From Leuctra nigra (Eukaryota; Arthropoda; Insecta; Plecoptera; Leuctridae), in NCBI GenBank assembly GCA_934045905.1, contig OW203762.1, forward strand, positions 1,488,001 to 1,552,000: DNA of 64,000 nucleotides, in the 5' to 3' direction. The notes under the pieces were generated by a model, which had not been told where the DNA came from, ran no database searches, and saw only the letters and a list, made by a program, of their open reading frames with translations. Both the position numbers and the translations under genes were made by a program. Below are positions 10,521 to 20,621 of this stretch, piece after piece. The stretch's first letter is position 1. Every line of letters begins with the position of its first letter.

Positions 10521-11161
10521 CTAGGAAAACGCTCAGTGTTCCGCGTTGATGAGCGAGCACCAGTATAAGTGCAAATTCTCGAACCGGAATTGAGTACAAC
10601 GCACAGAAAACATATCCATATTGAATTGAAAATGATCCACTCAATCAACATAAAAGTAAATGCTTTTCATCGAAACTTGAAAATAGCATCTATAAGCACC
10701 CTGGCACATAAAACAAATCAGACTCAGTTGCAGTGGAAAAACATTCATTTCAATACTTCATTTCGGACAGCTATTAAAAATGTCAATAAGTTCATACGTA
10801 CTTAACTGATTGGGATGAAATTTGTAAAATAAGGGACAATGTTGTTTTAATGATCAAAATATGAGTTTGATCAGATCTCTCGAAGACCGTTTACATTTTT
10901 CAACCTATCAGGAGATATTTATTAAAATTTTATCCAATGAACGGATTTCAAAAAAACACGTTTCCGGAAACACGTAATTTCCTAAGCTGTGTATCTATTA
11001 ATGGTCTGCAAACAGAAAAGATTGTCTTTTCATATTATTGTGTGCAAAATTTCAGATAGATCGGTGAAACGGTGCGACTTCCATTGCTCCAGGTAGCAGC
11101 AAAAAAAGACAGAGGTCCGTGTCAAAAGAGTCAAAAGGGGTCGCTCGCACGGCTCCCTCAA
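10521..11161 (-). mobile_element. Helitron-like element HelA, copy 1
   Basis: On the plus strand it reads A|CTAGGAAAACGCTCA..., ending ...CTCAA|T. In Helitron orientation (minus), the 5' end is TTGAG and the 3' end has the stem CGCTCA/TGAGCG around AACGCGTT-like sequence, then TTTTCCTAG. The 5' GAGCGAGC block is degraded here (GGCTCCCTCA on the plus strand). Internal landmarks shared by HelA copies are TTTTCATCGAAACTTGAAAA, ATAGCATCT, GACAGCTATTAAAAATGTC and AGAGGTCCGTG. There is no coding capacity. Confidence 0.75.
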
Positions 11162-11394
11162 TGTTATGGTTATTTTACATGCGGGGTATTCATTTTTTTG
11201 CAGAACTGTGTATTGTTTATTGTTTATTGTATACTTGAAGGTTTGTATTGTTTCGCTCTCTTCAAAGAAGGCAATTATATTTGTTGGTGGGCGAAAAGTA
11301 TCTTGATTGTCGAATTAGATTGTTGGTTCCTAATTGAAAGTGTGTTTACGAATCAGCTTCATAGGATTGGCACGATATAATTATTTGATAGATA
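11162..11394. other. Short unassigned spacer between two HelA copies
   Basis: AT-rich with TTGTTTATTGTTTATTG; no recognisable feature. Confidence 0.4.
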
Positions 11395-11540
11395 CTAGGA
11401 AAACGCTCAGTATAACGCGTTGATGAGCGAGCACGAGTACGTGCAAATTCTCCAACAGGAAATGCGTACACAACGCATAAACATATACATCCATATTGAA
11501 TTGAAATAATATGAGCCAATTAATCAACATTAAAGTATAC

Positions 11541-13241
11541 TAGAGGGACCCGCTTACAAATGGTAAACTGTGTGATTCGCATTTAATTTATCACCAACGT
11601 TATCACCAAAAATTAAAAAATGTTAAAAAGCGACAGTAATGCAAATTCCCCCTTAAAAATACAAATATAATTGTGGAACATATGGTAAATTCGTATCGAA
11701 ATCGTACGGTAATGCGAATAATTACATAAATATATTTCCAAATATTTTGACGAAACATTCCAAATCAAACTGAAAAAATAGGTAAATATGAAAGCTGTCA
11801 CGTGATCTTACTTGCCTCCTGATGATAAAAAAGTCTGCATCTCTGCACAATTCACATCAACATCACCGATCATTTTAGTATACTTAATTTTAATTCTTAA
11901 ACCTAATTGTCAATAGGTATACTAATGACGTTATAGGTATGTACTCGGATTTAACAGTTCCCAAAGTTTGGGAAATGTTAAAAAGCGTCCTTACTGACTG
12001 TTTTGTTCGTGGTATTTCCACAGTTGAAGGCAAATGCTGGGAAGGTATACCCAACTAATAGGACACGACCGCCTCCTTCCCACCTTCCATCTTTACCTAC
12101 TATTCACCATCATCTCCCATCATCATAATAGGTTAGCTGCAGAACAGTGCGACGTTATACACTACTAAAACAAATACTTGGAATATTACAAATCTACAAC
12201 AGATTGAAGTACCAATTAATCTAAACGAATCCAAGTTCCAAATCTGAAATCATAAATCATAATGAGTTAATTATACAGGAACAAATACGCGACTTCAAAA
12301 AATGACTGCCCAATGAATACACAACTAATGACAAATGAATATTGGTAAAAAGATTATAAAAAAGTTGCTAAGAAAACATGGGATACCCTATCAAGTATAA
12401 ATAAAACCAGAGCATCTGGTTGAGAGCTGTCACGTGATGTAACTTGCTTCCTGATGACATAAAAGTCTGAATCTCTGCACAATTCACATCAACATCACCG
12501 ATAGTTTTAGTATAATTTTGATTCCCAAAACGTAACTGTCAATATACTAATGAGAAGTTGTGGCGTTATAGGTATGTATTCGGGCTTAAAAGTTCTCTGA
12601 CGGCCCCCCCCCCCCCCCCCAGTCACCCTTTGCAACCCCAAAAATAACATCTAATTTACATTATATTGCTTTACCCGTGGTTCTACTAAGTCAAGGTCCC
12701 AAGAGTTAATTCCAACTTTCGTTCAATGTAAATAAAATCATGGCCTCCTGGGCCAATATGAAAGTTTCGAAACTTGTATGTTCTTCCATGGGCTACACGT
12801 CTTGGCAAGTTGGCTACACTCTTGCTTCTCATGTAATTTCTCTCAAAATACTGTCAAACGTTAGCGAAACGGAGTTTATTCATAAATCCGGTATGTAGAA
12901 TGTGATTTCGTATATTATTTAAACGAATTTTTGTTATAACCTACTTGAAAGTGGATATAAAGATTCGTGCTGACATTTTGACGTTTTGAAATGACAGTTC
13001 GATTCATTTCCATTGTCGGACACCTGGGGGCTTATTCTCGAAAAAGTTATCACGTCATAAGGTATGAATCATAAAAAAGTCATAATATTAACATGGTAAG
13101 AGATAGGACTAACCTCCTTATGAATCATAGCTTGGGAGTTATGACGTGATAACTTTTTCGAGAATAAGCCCCCTGGACACCCGTTACACCCGTTACACCC
13201 GCGATATGCGCATGCGTGAAAAGTGTACATTATGTAAGAGG
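11541..13241. mobile_element. Composite insertion inside HelA copy 2
   Basis: No ORF of note. It holds a pair of direct repeats of about 185 bp, at 11793-11985 and 12425-12605. Both begin AGCTGTCACGTGAT and contain CACAATTCACATCAACATCA and TATAGGTATGTA. Between them, 12027-12153 is shared with the Penelope-like repeat at 2748-2893 (AATAGGACACGACCGCCTCC). There is a C17 run at 12604-12620 and a foldback element at 13026-13173. The repeats may be terminal repeats of a non-autonomous element or a segmental duplication; the sequence does not decide. Confidence 0.5.
13026..13173. mobile_element. Foldback MITE, about 148 bp
   Basis: Terminal inverted repeats start GGGGGCTTATTCTCGAAAAA and extend through GTTATCACGTCATAA, about 35 bp nearly perfect. 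The 7-mer GGACACC is found on both sides, offset by a T, and may be a target duplication. Superfamily not assigned. Confidence 0.75.
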
Positions 13242-13314
13242 ATGTTTTTCATCGAAACTTGAAAATAGCATCTAAGCACCCTGGTACATAAAGCAAATCA
13301 GAATCAATTCAATA

Positions 13315-13497
13315 GACAACATCATAAATTATCTGGTTAGCTCTGCTTTTCAAAAATTTTCATATGCAGTACCGTGATCCAAGTATCTATTATGGTTATG
13401 ATCCATTGTTGAAAAACCATAATAGATACTTGGATCACGGTACTGCATATGAAATTTTTTGAAAAGCAAAGCTAACTAGATAATTTATGATGTTGTC
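13315..13497. mobile_element. Mariner-like foldback MITE with TA duplication
   Basis: An almost complete palindrome of 183 bp starts GACAACATCATAAATTATCT and ends with its complement. Arms are about 80 bp around a short loop. TA lies on each side (13313-13314 and 13498-13499). The surrounding HelA sequence (AATTCAA...CTGGAAAACATT) continues across it. The TA duplication suggests a Tc1/mariner-mobilised MITE. Confidence 0.8.
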
Positions 13498-13627
13498 TAC
13501 TGGAAAACATTCATTTCGATACTTCATTACTGACAGCTATTAAAAATGTCAATAAGTTCATACGTTCTTAACTGATTAGGATGAAAAATTGTAAAATAAG
13601 AGACAATGTTGGTCTTACGGACCATGC

Positions 13628-13985
13628 AAAATATGAGTTTGATCACATTTATCGAAGACCATTTTCATTTTACAACCTATCAGGAGATGTTTATTTAAAT
13701 TTTAACCAATGAATGGATTTAAAAAATTGGGGTCAGCAAACAGAAAAGGTTGTCTCTAAATGTGTGCAAAATTTCAGCTTGATCGAAGAAAAACTCTGAC
13801 CTGTATAGCCAAAATATGAATTTGATCAGATTAAACGAAGACCATTTTCATTTTTCAACCTATCAGGAGATGTTTATTTCAATTTTAACCAATGAATGGA
13901 TTTAAAAAATTGGGGTCAGCAAACAGAAAAGGTTGTCTCTACATGTGTGCAAAATCGATCGATGAAAAACTCTGACCTGTACAGC
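13628..13985. repeat. 184-bp tandem duplication inside HelA copy 2
   Basis: The block from AAATATGAGTTTGATCA to CTGACCTGTATAGCC is repeated once, with about 90% identity by eye. Other HelA copies have a single block here. Confidence 0.75.
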
Positions 13986-14237
13986 CTCACGCAACAGAAA
14001 AAAATACAAAAAAAACAGAGGTCCGTGCCAAATGAGACAAAAGGAGACGCTCGCTTCGCTCGCTCAATTTTGGTTTATGGCGCTCAACAGCGAGGTTATC
14101 AGCGCCAATATAATTATTTGAAAAACTCGCGCCACTATTTATAATATCCACTATCCATGTAAAACCAGCAGAAATATTCGAAAATGGAAGTGGTGAGTGA
14201 CGCCATAATGATCCAATTGGCCATTCAAAATATTTAA

Positions 14238-15178
14238 CTAGGAAAACGCTCTGTGAAACGCGTTGATGAGCGAGCACGGATACGCGCAACACCTCGAACC
14301 GAAATTCTGCGTCTATCGAAAATATCATTAAAAGCCAATAATTCTTGAAATTTTCACAGACTTGTTTTAAAATCTCCAAATATCACTCAAATATTAGTCC
14401 CAATAACCATGCAAAGTTTTAAGTTGATCGGTTGAACCTTTATAATTGAACTACGTTCCCAGTAAATATTAAAAAATCACAGAATCTCTTTCAAAAAATA
14501 TACCTGGGACCACTCATATGATATTAGTGTGTGTACACAATATCAGATCGATCTGTTGAACGGTCATTATTAGTTTCATATGCGTTTAAAAGTTTTTGCT
14601 TAACTACCTTGGATTAGAACTGAAGAGTCAAAGTAGCCGTGATCAACATTTTCGAGAAATTTGACAGCTAACACGCAAAATGTCCGTAAAATGTCAATTA
14701 CTTTTGGATTTAAACACAGATTTGTCTGAAAGTAGTCAAAAATACAGATAATGTTGGTCCCAATGACCATGCAAAGTTTTAAGTTGATCGGTCATACGGT
14801 TCTAGTTTAAATTTCAAAAAAACACATGATTTTTTTTTTAATTTTAACCAATGGGAGGATTTGGATGAAATTTTGTTTGATTAGGCAAAATGTTGGTCGT
14901 AATGACTTCTCAAAATTTCAAATTGAACGGACCAACCAATCGAAAGATAATTTTTTTTAAATTTGAACCAATCACAGGATCCCTTTTAAAAACGATCCCA
15001 GAGACCGCATAGATTACGTTAGTACGTGTGCAAAATTTCAGATCGATTGGTTGTGCGGTTTGATCTGGGCAGTGCAGACAAAAAAACAAAAAAAACAAAA
15101 AGACAAAAAAACAAAAAAACAAACACACAGAGAAAGTGCCATAAGAGTACCGTGGTGACGCTCGCTACGCTCGCTCAA
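14238..15178 (-). mobile_element. Helitron-like element HelB, full-length-looking copy
   Basis: At 941 bp, it has both family ends: A|CTAGGAAAACGCTCTGTG at the low end and ACGCTCGCTACGCTCGCTCAA|T at the high end. The interior differs from HelA: GCGCAACACCTCGAACCGAA, then three or four phrases of the type CCATGCAAAGTTTTAAGTTG, then a poly(A)-rich stretch and GTGCCATAAGAGTACCGTGG. It is the least interrupted HelB copy in the window and a useful reference. No ORF. Confidence 0.8.
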
Positions 15179-15959
15179 TTAAAATCACAATTAACTTGGC
15201 GCATCATTTTGTAGTGTTGGAGGGAGAGATAATCTCTATTGTACCTGATAAACTGCTGCAAGTATTTTGCTTCACACCAAAACGCAAAGTACATATTATT
15301 TCGTAATTGTTGAATGTAATTCGTGTTGACGTCTATTGTTTGACTGATCACGGGCTTCGCTGTACGTGGCGGAGTGAATCTTCAAGTGTATGGATCATTG
15401 TCTAATGCGACTTCATCAATATTAATGATCACATGACCAGCACAATCACACGGCTAATGGGAGAGTAAATCATTGTTTGAGGCCAACGTCATACCAATCC
15501 AATTAGTGGTCAATAGTCTCTCAAGTCTCAAGTGGTCATTTCATCACGGCATTGTAGTACTAATTAATTGTTAAAATTAACAACTGACTTATCAGAGCGT
15601 TGTAAAACCGGCATATAATAATAAGTTTGATACTTGTAATTCCATGTTACGTGTAATTACTTGCGGAACTGAATCGCCTATTTGTCTTGATCGTTTAGTG
15701 TTCACAAAACACTCAAGTGTCGGGAAATGTAACCAACACTTCATTGACGACGTGAGAGACTCGAACAGGGACCTCTCAATAGTACAAGGCCCGATATCCA
15801 CTTGCGTTTCACTATTGGAATGATGTAATCAAGTTTATCAATAACTGCCATTTGACTGATGTCAACAAGTATACAGTTCTATTTTGAGCACAATGACGCA
15901 TCACCATTACAAATGGAAGGCATTACTACCCATGAGAATCGTTCTTCTGATTGAATGTT
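15179..15959. other. Unassigned DNA
   Basis: No supported coding or repeat feature seen. Confidence 0.4.
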
Positions 15960-16916
15960 TCACTATAAAACCCAAAGCATCTTCTTATTTGAGTTAATAA
16001 ATGTCTGTCTGTATGACTGTCTGTATGTAATGTTCTTCATACATTTCTACACCCTTTGACCGATCTCAACCAAATTTGGTATGGAGATTCTAACTGAGCC
16101 TGCGCACATCGTAAGGCACTTACCCCCCTCCCCCAAACCACCCCTAATTGAAAAAAACCACCCAATTAAAAAAATTACACTTTCGGCTATATGCTCCTAC
16201 ACCAGGAGCAATACAGTGGAGTGGAGTGTAGTGGAGTGTCTAGCAATACATTGTCTTTAAAGGTGCCAAATTTTAAAACTCTCGATGGACCCGTTTGACT
16301 TTTAAAATATTTAAAATTTAAAATTGTAATAACTTCCCTTCCGGTCAAAATTCTCCAGATTTTCTTTCAAAGGTTTGTGTTATAATTAAGACTCTATGTA
16401 TCTGCCAAATTTCAACTCTCTAGACCAAACCGCGCAATCTGTGGAGAGGGGCAAGCAAATCGACGGTGGTAACCTAACTAACTAACCAGCCAGCTAGCAG
16501 GAAAAAAAATCCATGCATGTTTGAGCCCCAAAATTCACCCCGAAGGGATGATCGCAGCACTTTGATATTTGGTTAGGTGTTGTCAGATGGTTTAATAATA
16601 CCCGATAACTATGGTTTTTAACTTTCATTTCTCACTGCATGGATGCCATGCGACACCTCGTTTCGACCACTTAAGCCTTTGCGGTATAAGTCTCTGGTAG
16701 TAGCTCGCACGTTGTATTAGAGCGGTGCTTGGCAGCGTCGAGCTAGCGCCCGACTAGATACAAAATAGACACATATATACGCGCGGGAGCATGACCAAAT
16801 TATGCAGACATTCTACGGGGAGCGGCCCACAGACATACACACTCAATCGCCGTGCGGTACACAATACTTTGTGTTGGAGTATTGATTCCCGGGCAACGCC
16901 GGGCACAAACACCTAG
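15960..16916 (+). mobile_element. Helitron-like element of a further family, boundaries approximate
   Basis: The right end has a hairpin CCCGG-GCAACG-CCGGG followed by CACAAACACCTAG, the arrangement of a Helitron 3' terminus (hairpin, about 10 nt, CTRR). The interior has GACCGATCTCAACCAAATTT followed by GGTATGGAG and later CCAAATTTCAACTCTCTAGAC, phrases typical of non-autonomous Helitrons in invertebrates. The 5' end is not located; the TGTCTGTCTGTATG run at about 16003 may lie near it. Only one copy is present, so the class is inferred from the 3' structure. Confidence 0.5.
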
Positions 16917-16998
16917 ACGACTCTCAAGACTCTAAGACGCCATACACGTGTATTTGAATTGTATTTGAATATGCTTGCGTTTTCGAGCATGTTTCGGG

Positions 16999-17254
16999 CT
17001 TATTTCCCAGCAGTCGATCAGACCACGTGACTTATTTCCCAGCAGTCGATCAGACCACGTGACTTATTTCCCAGCAGTCGATCAGACCACGTGACTTATT
17101 TCCCAGCAGTCGATCAGACCACGTGACTTATTTCCCAGCAGTCGATCAGACCACGTGACTTATTTCCCAGCAGTCGATCAGACCACGCGACTTATTTCCC
17201 AGCAGTCGATCAGACCACGCGACTTATTTCCCAGCAGTCGATCAGACCACGTGA
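16999..17254. repeat. 32-bp minisatellite, 8 copies, with CACGTG core
   Basis: Unit of 32 bp containing TTTCCCAGCAGTCGATCAGA and CCACGTGA. Six of eight units keep the E-box palindrome CACGTG; two have CACGCG. Units are otherwise identical. Confidence 0.97.
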
Positions 17255-17701
17255 CTAATTAGCGCCCAATGAGCCGCGATGTTGTGCGCATGTGCCGTGG
17301 AATATTCACGTCTTTGTTTCAAGTGTCGGCGTTGCGGGCGTGAAAGCCCATGTGGGAGGCGAGAGATTTCCAATTGACCTTTCAGAGAAGAAAGTTAAAT
17401 GATGTTCAAAACATAATTCATTATTTCATTAATTAATTTATATTTATAATAAACTTAACGATGGGAAATAAAAATACTGTTACGTTTAAATATTTGATGA
17501 AAGGCGAGTTTCAATCCACGAATAAAATCGCTTAGGCATGATCACTTTTTTTCGGTAACCTGATTTGTTATTTTTCGATTATTCGATTTTTTATGATTTT
17601 GTATACTTTTATTTGTCTATACTTATTATTTGAAAATCAGTGCGTAATTTTTCTAATTTGTGTGATTTTTAAAAACAGATTTACGTATAATCATTTGTAT
17701 A
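17255..17701. other. Unassigned AT-rich DNA
   Basis: No supported feature. Confidence 0.4.
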
Positions 17702-18438
17702 CACCGGGTGGCGTCTTTCCATACCCTAATCGAGCCCAACTCATTGATTTGAATATTTGCATTTTACGCCCATTTAACGCCGAATCTATTCGGTATAACC
17801 AACATTCTAGCACTCCCATTCATAACGAAGCAGCTAAGTGAGGTGTCTCCGCTATATTTAAGGTTTTACTCACGTAATTGTTGACAGTTTGAAAGTAAAA
17901 AAAACATTGTTCGGAAAGTAGATTTAATCACTTTATAAGGAGATTGAAATTTCTGGATAACAAAATTCGGACACGAGACAAAAATGCATTTGATTATAAG
18001 CAAGGCGAAACAAAATAAGCAGAAGAGGTTGGGTTTAATCAATATTATAATAATCATGAAAATTAAATTATGACAAATATTTTAGGGCAACCCCATAGGC
18101 CTACGCAAAAGTGCCATCTACTTTTGGACTTCGCATTAATACCAACGAATGTTTTGATCAGAATAGATTCTCTAATATCGTCAGCTAGGTTTATTGTAGG
18201 TCCAATATACCACTTTAAGATTGTTGTTAATAAGTGTTTTTGTGTTAAAAAACAGGTACGCGGTATTTTGGTTCATAGGTAACTATACCTAAGGTACTAA
18301 GAATTTACAGTAGGAAGTCACTTAAAGGACGACATTAAATAATTTGAATTGCTAGAAAATATTTTGTTCAGTTCTTTAGTCTCTAAACAGTTGTTTTGAG
18401 TTGGGCTCGATTAGGGTATGGAAAGACGCCACTGGGTG
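17702..18438. mobile_element. DNA transposon remnant with about 42-bp terminal inverted repeats
   Basis: The left end CACCGGGTGGCGTCTTTCCA continues to TACCCTAATCGAGCCCAACTCA. The right end at 18397-18438 is its inverted copy, with two differences near the tip (CACCCAGTGGCG). The interior of about 650 bp is AT-rich without a transposase. No clear target duplication was found, so the superfamily is open. Confidence 0.75.
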
Positions 18439-18474
18439 GCGCAAAAAATCACCCTGTTTGTGAGGTCACTACAT

Positions 18475-18501
18475 CAACACTATATAAGATAGTGTTGATA
18501 G
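18475..18501. repeat. Short palindrome
   Basis: ATCAACACTATATAAGATAG followed by TGTTGAT forms a stem of about 10 bp. Confidence 0.6.
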
Positions 18502-18659
18502 GCTGAAACTTTCACATGTTATAGAACAAACATAAAAATTAAATCTGTGCAATTTTCTGAAATATTCAAGTATTGCGAAAAAAGCTACATTGACAAATAG
18601 TTTATACCAGCGTGTTAAAAAGAATCACCTCTTTTGTACATAAGATAGTGTAAGTAAAT

Positions 18660-18907
18660 CATTTAATTTAATTCGTTATTTTCCAAATACACACAGTGCA
18701 TTTGCTGGCAGCAGGAATAGGATAGCCCCCGTACCACTATGTGCCCTGCTGCCAGATACATACTTAATAATTAATACAACAATTTTAACAATAAAAACAT
18801 TGCATAGGTAAGTATCAAACTAATAAAAAAGAGAACAAAGTTATTATGCGAAAAATTAAAACATGAAAAAGATAACAACAACATTAAATTAATTGTATAA
18901 CTACAAT
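18660..18907 (-). other. Probable 3' UTR of the nested non-LTR retrotransposon
   Basis: Non-coding sequence directly downstream (minus strand) of the ORF2 stop. It includes GGTACGGGGGCTATCCTATT and a second CAGCAGG block. Its downstream limit is approximate, set where HelB/HelA-unrelated AT-rich DNA begins. Confidence 0.4.
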
Positions 18908-19246
18908 TCTCAGTGCAAAGCACACGCATCCTCAGTTAATATCTTTCTGATTAGTTTCTTAAATATAATGAAGTCTAACTCCTGTCGTACATTGGTAGGG
19001 AGGGAATTGCACTGTGTTGCAACCCTTGCATAAAAGCCATTCTGATATTGTCTCGTCCTAGCAAAAGATGGATTCACTGTTCCTAACTGAGCCTGATCAA
19101 TTGAAATTCTTCCGAACGGATCCATATCTATTTTATGTAATAGCATTTTCTTTAAAAAATTTAAACCAAGCTCTATAAATGAATATCAAAAGTCACAAAA
19201 TTACACTCTTCCTTTCTCCTTTCGACCAATCCATCCTATTTTGTAA
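18908..19246 (-). pseudogene. Non-LTR ORF2, segment 4 (C-terminus)
   Basis: The minus-strand translation ends with RTRQYQNGFYARVATQCNSL followed by PTNVRQELDFIIFKKLIRKI. This matches the C-terminal tail of Jockey/CR1-like ORF2 proteins, where R..F..R....WN.LP is followed by an FK..L helix. The usual Trp is Cys here. Upstream of about 19146 the frame is broken by stops (a readable remnant is NRMDWSKGERKSVIL). The segment is separated from segment 3 by a HelA insertion at 19247-19859. It belongs to the same retrotransposon as the segments at 19860, 22679 and 23900. Confidence 0.75.
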
Positions 19247-19859
19247 CTAGGAAAACGCTTAGTGTAACGCGTTGATGAGCGAGCACGGGTACGTGCAAAT
19301 TCTCGAACCGGAAATACGTACACAACGCACAGAAAACATATGCATCCATATTGCATTGAAATATGATCCACTCAATCAACATAAAAGTATACTTTTCATC
19401 GAAATTTAAAAAAGCATCTATAAACATACCATGGTAGTACATAATATAGCAAATCAGATTCAATTCAATTGGCACTGGAAAAGATAAATTTCAATACTTC
19501 ATATCTGACAGCTTAAAAAATGTCAATAAGTTCATGCGTTCTTAACTGATTGGGATGAAAATGTGTAAAATAGGAGACAATGTGGGTCTTATTATTGACC
19601 ATGTTTGATGACACTTATCAGAGACCATTTTAATTTTTCAGCCTATCTGGAGATATTTATTTACATTTTAACCCATGAATGTATTTCAAAAAAAATTGGG
19701 TCTGTAAACAAAGAAGGTTGTCTTTACATGTGTGCAAAATTTCAGCTCGATCGAAGAAAAGCTGTGACTTGTATAGCTTCACCCAACAGAAAAAAACAAA
19801 AAAACATACAAAAAAACAGAGGTCCGTGCCAAAAGAGCCAAAAGGAGTCGCTCGCTCAA
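19247..19859 (-). mobile_element. Helitron-like element HelA, copy 3 (in ORF2)
   Basis: A|CTAGGAAAACGCTTAGTG at 19247 and GTCGCTCGCTCAA|T at 19859, 613 bp. It splits segments 3 and 4 of the minus-strand ORF2. The ORF2 codons on the two sides are one nucleotide out of register after removal, consistent with a later indel in an already dead gene. Confidence 0.8.
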
Positions 19860-20138
19860 TGAATCTAGTTGCACTATTCTGAATGGATTCTAATTTTGCA
19901 ACATTGGCCTTAGTTGTTGGGTGCCATGCCGGACAACCGTAATACATTATCGGCCTAATATTGCCAAATAAACAGTTCGCTTTACCCGTGGTCTAGCTCC
20001 GTGTAACGTTCTTGTTAAAAATCCTAAGACTTTTGCAGCCTTGCCCCTAGCTACCTCTGTATGGACGTTCCAATTTAAATCACTCAAACCCCTAGAATTC
20101 TCATTATACAGTCCCTCTTAAAAGCAACATTGTTAATA
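19860..20138 (-). pseudogene. Non-LTR ORF2, segment 3 (thumb)
   Basis: Minus-strand reading gives INNVAFKRDCIMRILGV, then after a small frame slip DLNWNVHTEVARGKAAKVLG, then PIMYYGCPAWHPTTKANVAK and IQNSATRF. The order LGV..D..LNW..H......KA...LGFL followed by Y..P.M.YG.P.W..... is the canonical thumb region of APE-type non-LTR ORF2 proteins. Two frameshifts are visible. The first residues join in frame to the last residues of segment 2 (DTIYY-INN) when the HelB insertion at 20139-22678 is removed. Confidence 0.8.
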
Positions 20139-20621
20139 CTAGGAAAACGCGTTGATGAGCGAGCACGGATACGCGCAACACCTCGAATCGAAATTCTGTC
20201 TATCGAAAATGTAACTGAAACTTAAAAGTTCAGCAATAATTCTTGAATTTCTTCACAGACTTGTATGAAAATCTCAAAAAATCCCTAAAATATTTCCCAA
20301 TAACGATGCAAAGTTTTAAGTTGATCGATCAAACGGTTTCTTGTTAATTTTCAAATATCACAGGATCTCGTTTAAAAAAATATACCTCGCAACAACTTAT
20401 AATATGATATAAATGTGTGTACACAATATTAAATCGATCTGTTGAACGGTCATATCTATGCTCTAACTACCTTGGAAATGAAGATTCGAACTTGCCGTGA
20501 AATATGAAATTCGATAAATTTGACAGCCAACACGCAAAATGTCCATAAACTGCCTATAACTTTTGGATTTAAACACAGATTAGTCTGAAAACTGTCAAAA
20601 ATATAGATAATGTTGGTCCCA

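Larger units (their letters stand above)
11395..14067 (-). mobile_element. Helitron-like element HelA, copy 2, interrupted by other inserts
   Basis: The A|CTAGG...CGCGTTGATGAGCGAGC end is at 11395. The CGCTTCGCTCGCTCAA|T end is at 14067. HelA sequence runs to about 11540, stops, and resumes at about 13241 with TTTTTCATCGAAACTTG, the exact continuation seen in other copies. A 1.7-kb insertion therefore separates the two parts. The resumed part is itself broken by an 183-bp foldback element (13315-13497) and contains a 184-bp tandem duplication (13628-13985). Confidence 0.75.

Noticed and set aside
10540..10600. Box C/D snoRNA-like TTGATGAG in HelA/HelB
   Set aside because: It resembles box C, but there is no box D at a proper distance, and the block is explained as the terminal hairpin of the element.
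10569..10805. Small ORFs inside HelA and HelB copies
   Set aside because: Not conserved in frame among the other copies of the same elements.
14910..15214. Lysine- or phenylalanine-rich ORFs
   Set aside because: Translations of A-rich or T-rich runs within HelB.
16999..17254. CRISPR array
   Set aside because: The 32-bp repeats are contiguous with no unique spacers, there are no cas genes, and the context is eukaryotic. The same applies to the other arrays.
17702..18438. CACTA/EnSpm assignment from CAC tips
   Set aside because: The tips read CACC, not CACTA, and no 3-bp target duplication was found.
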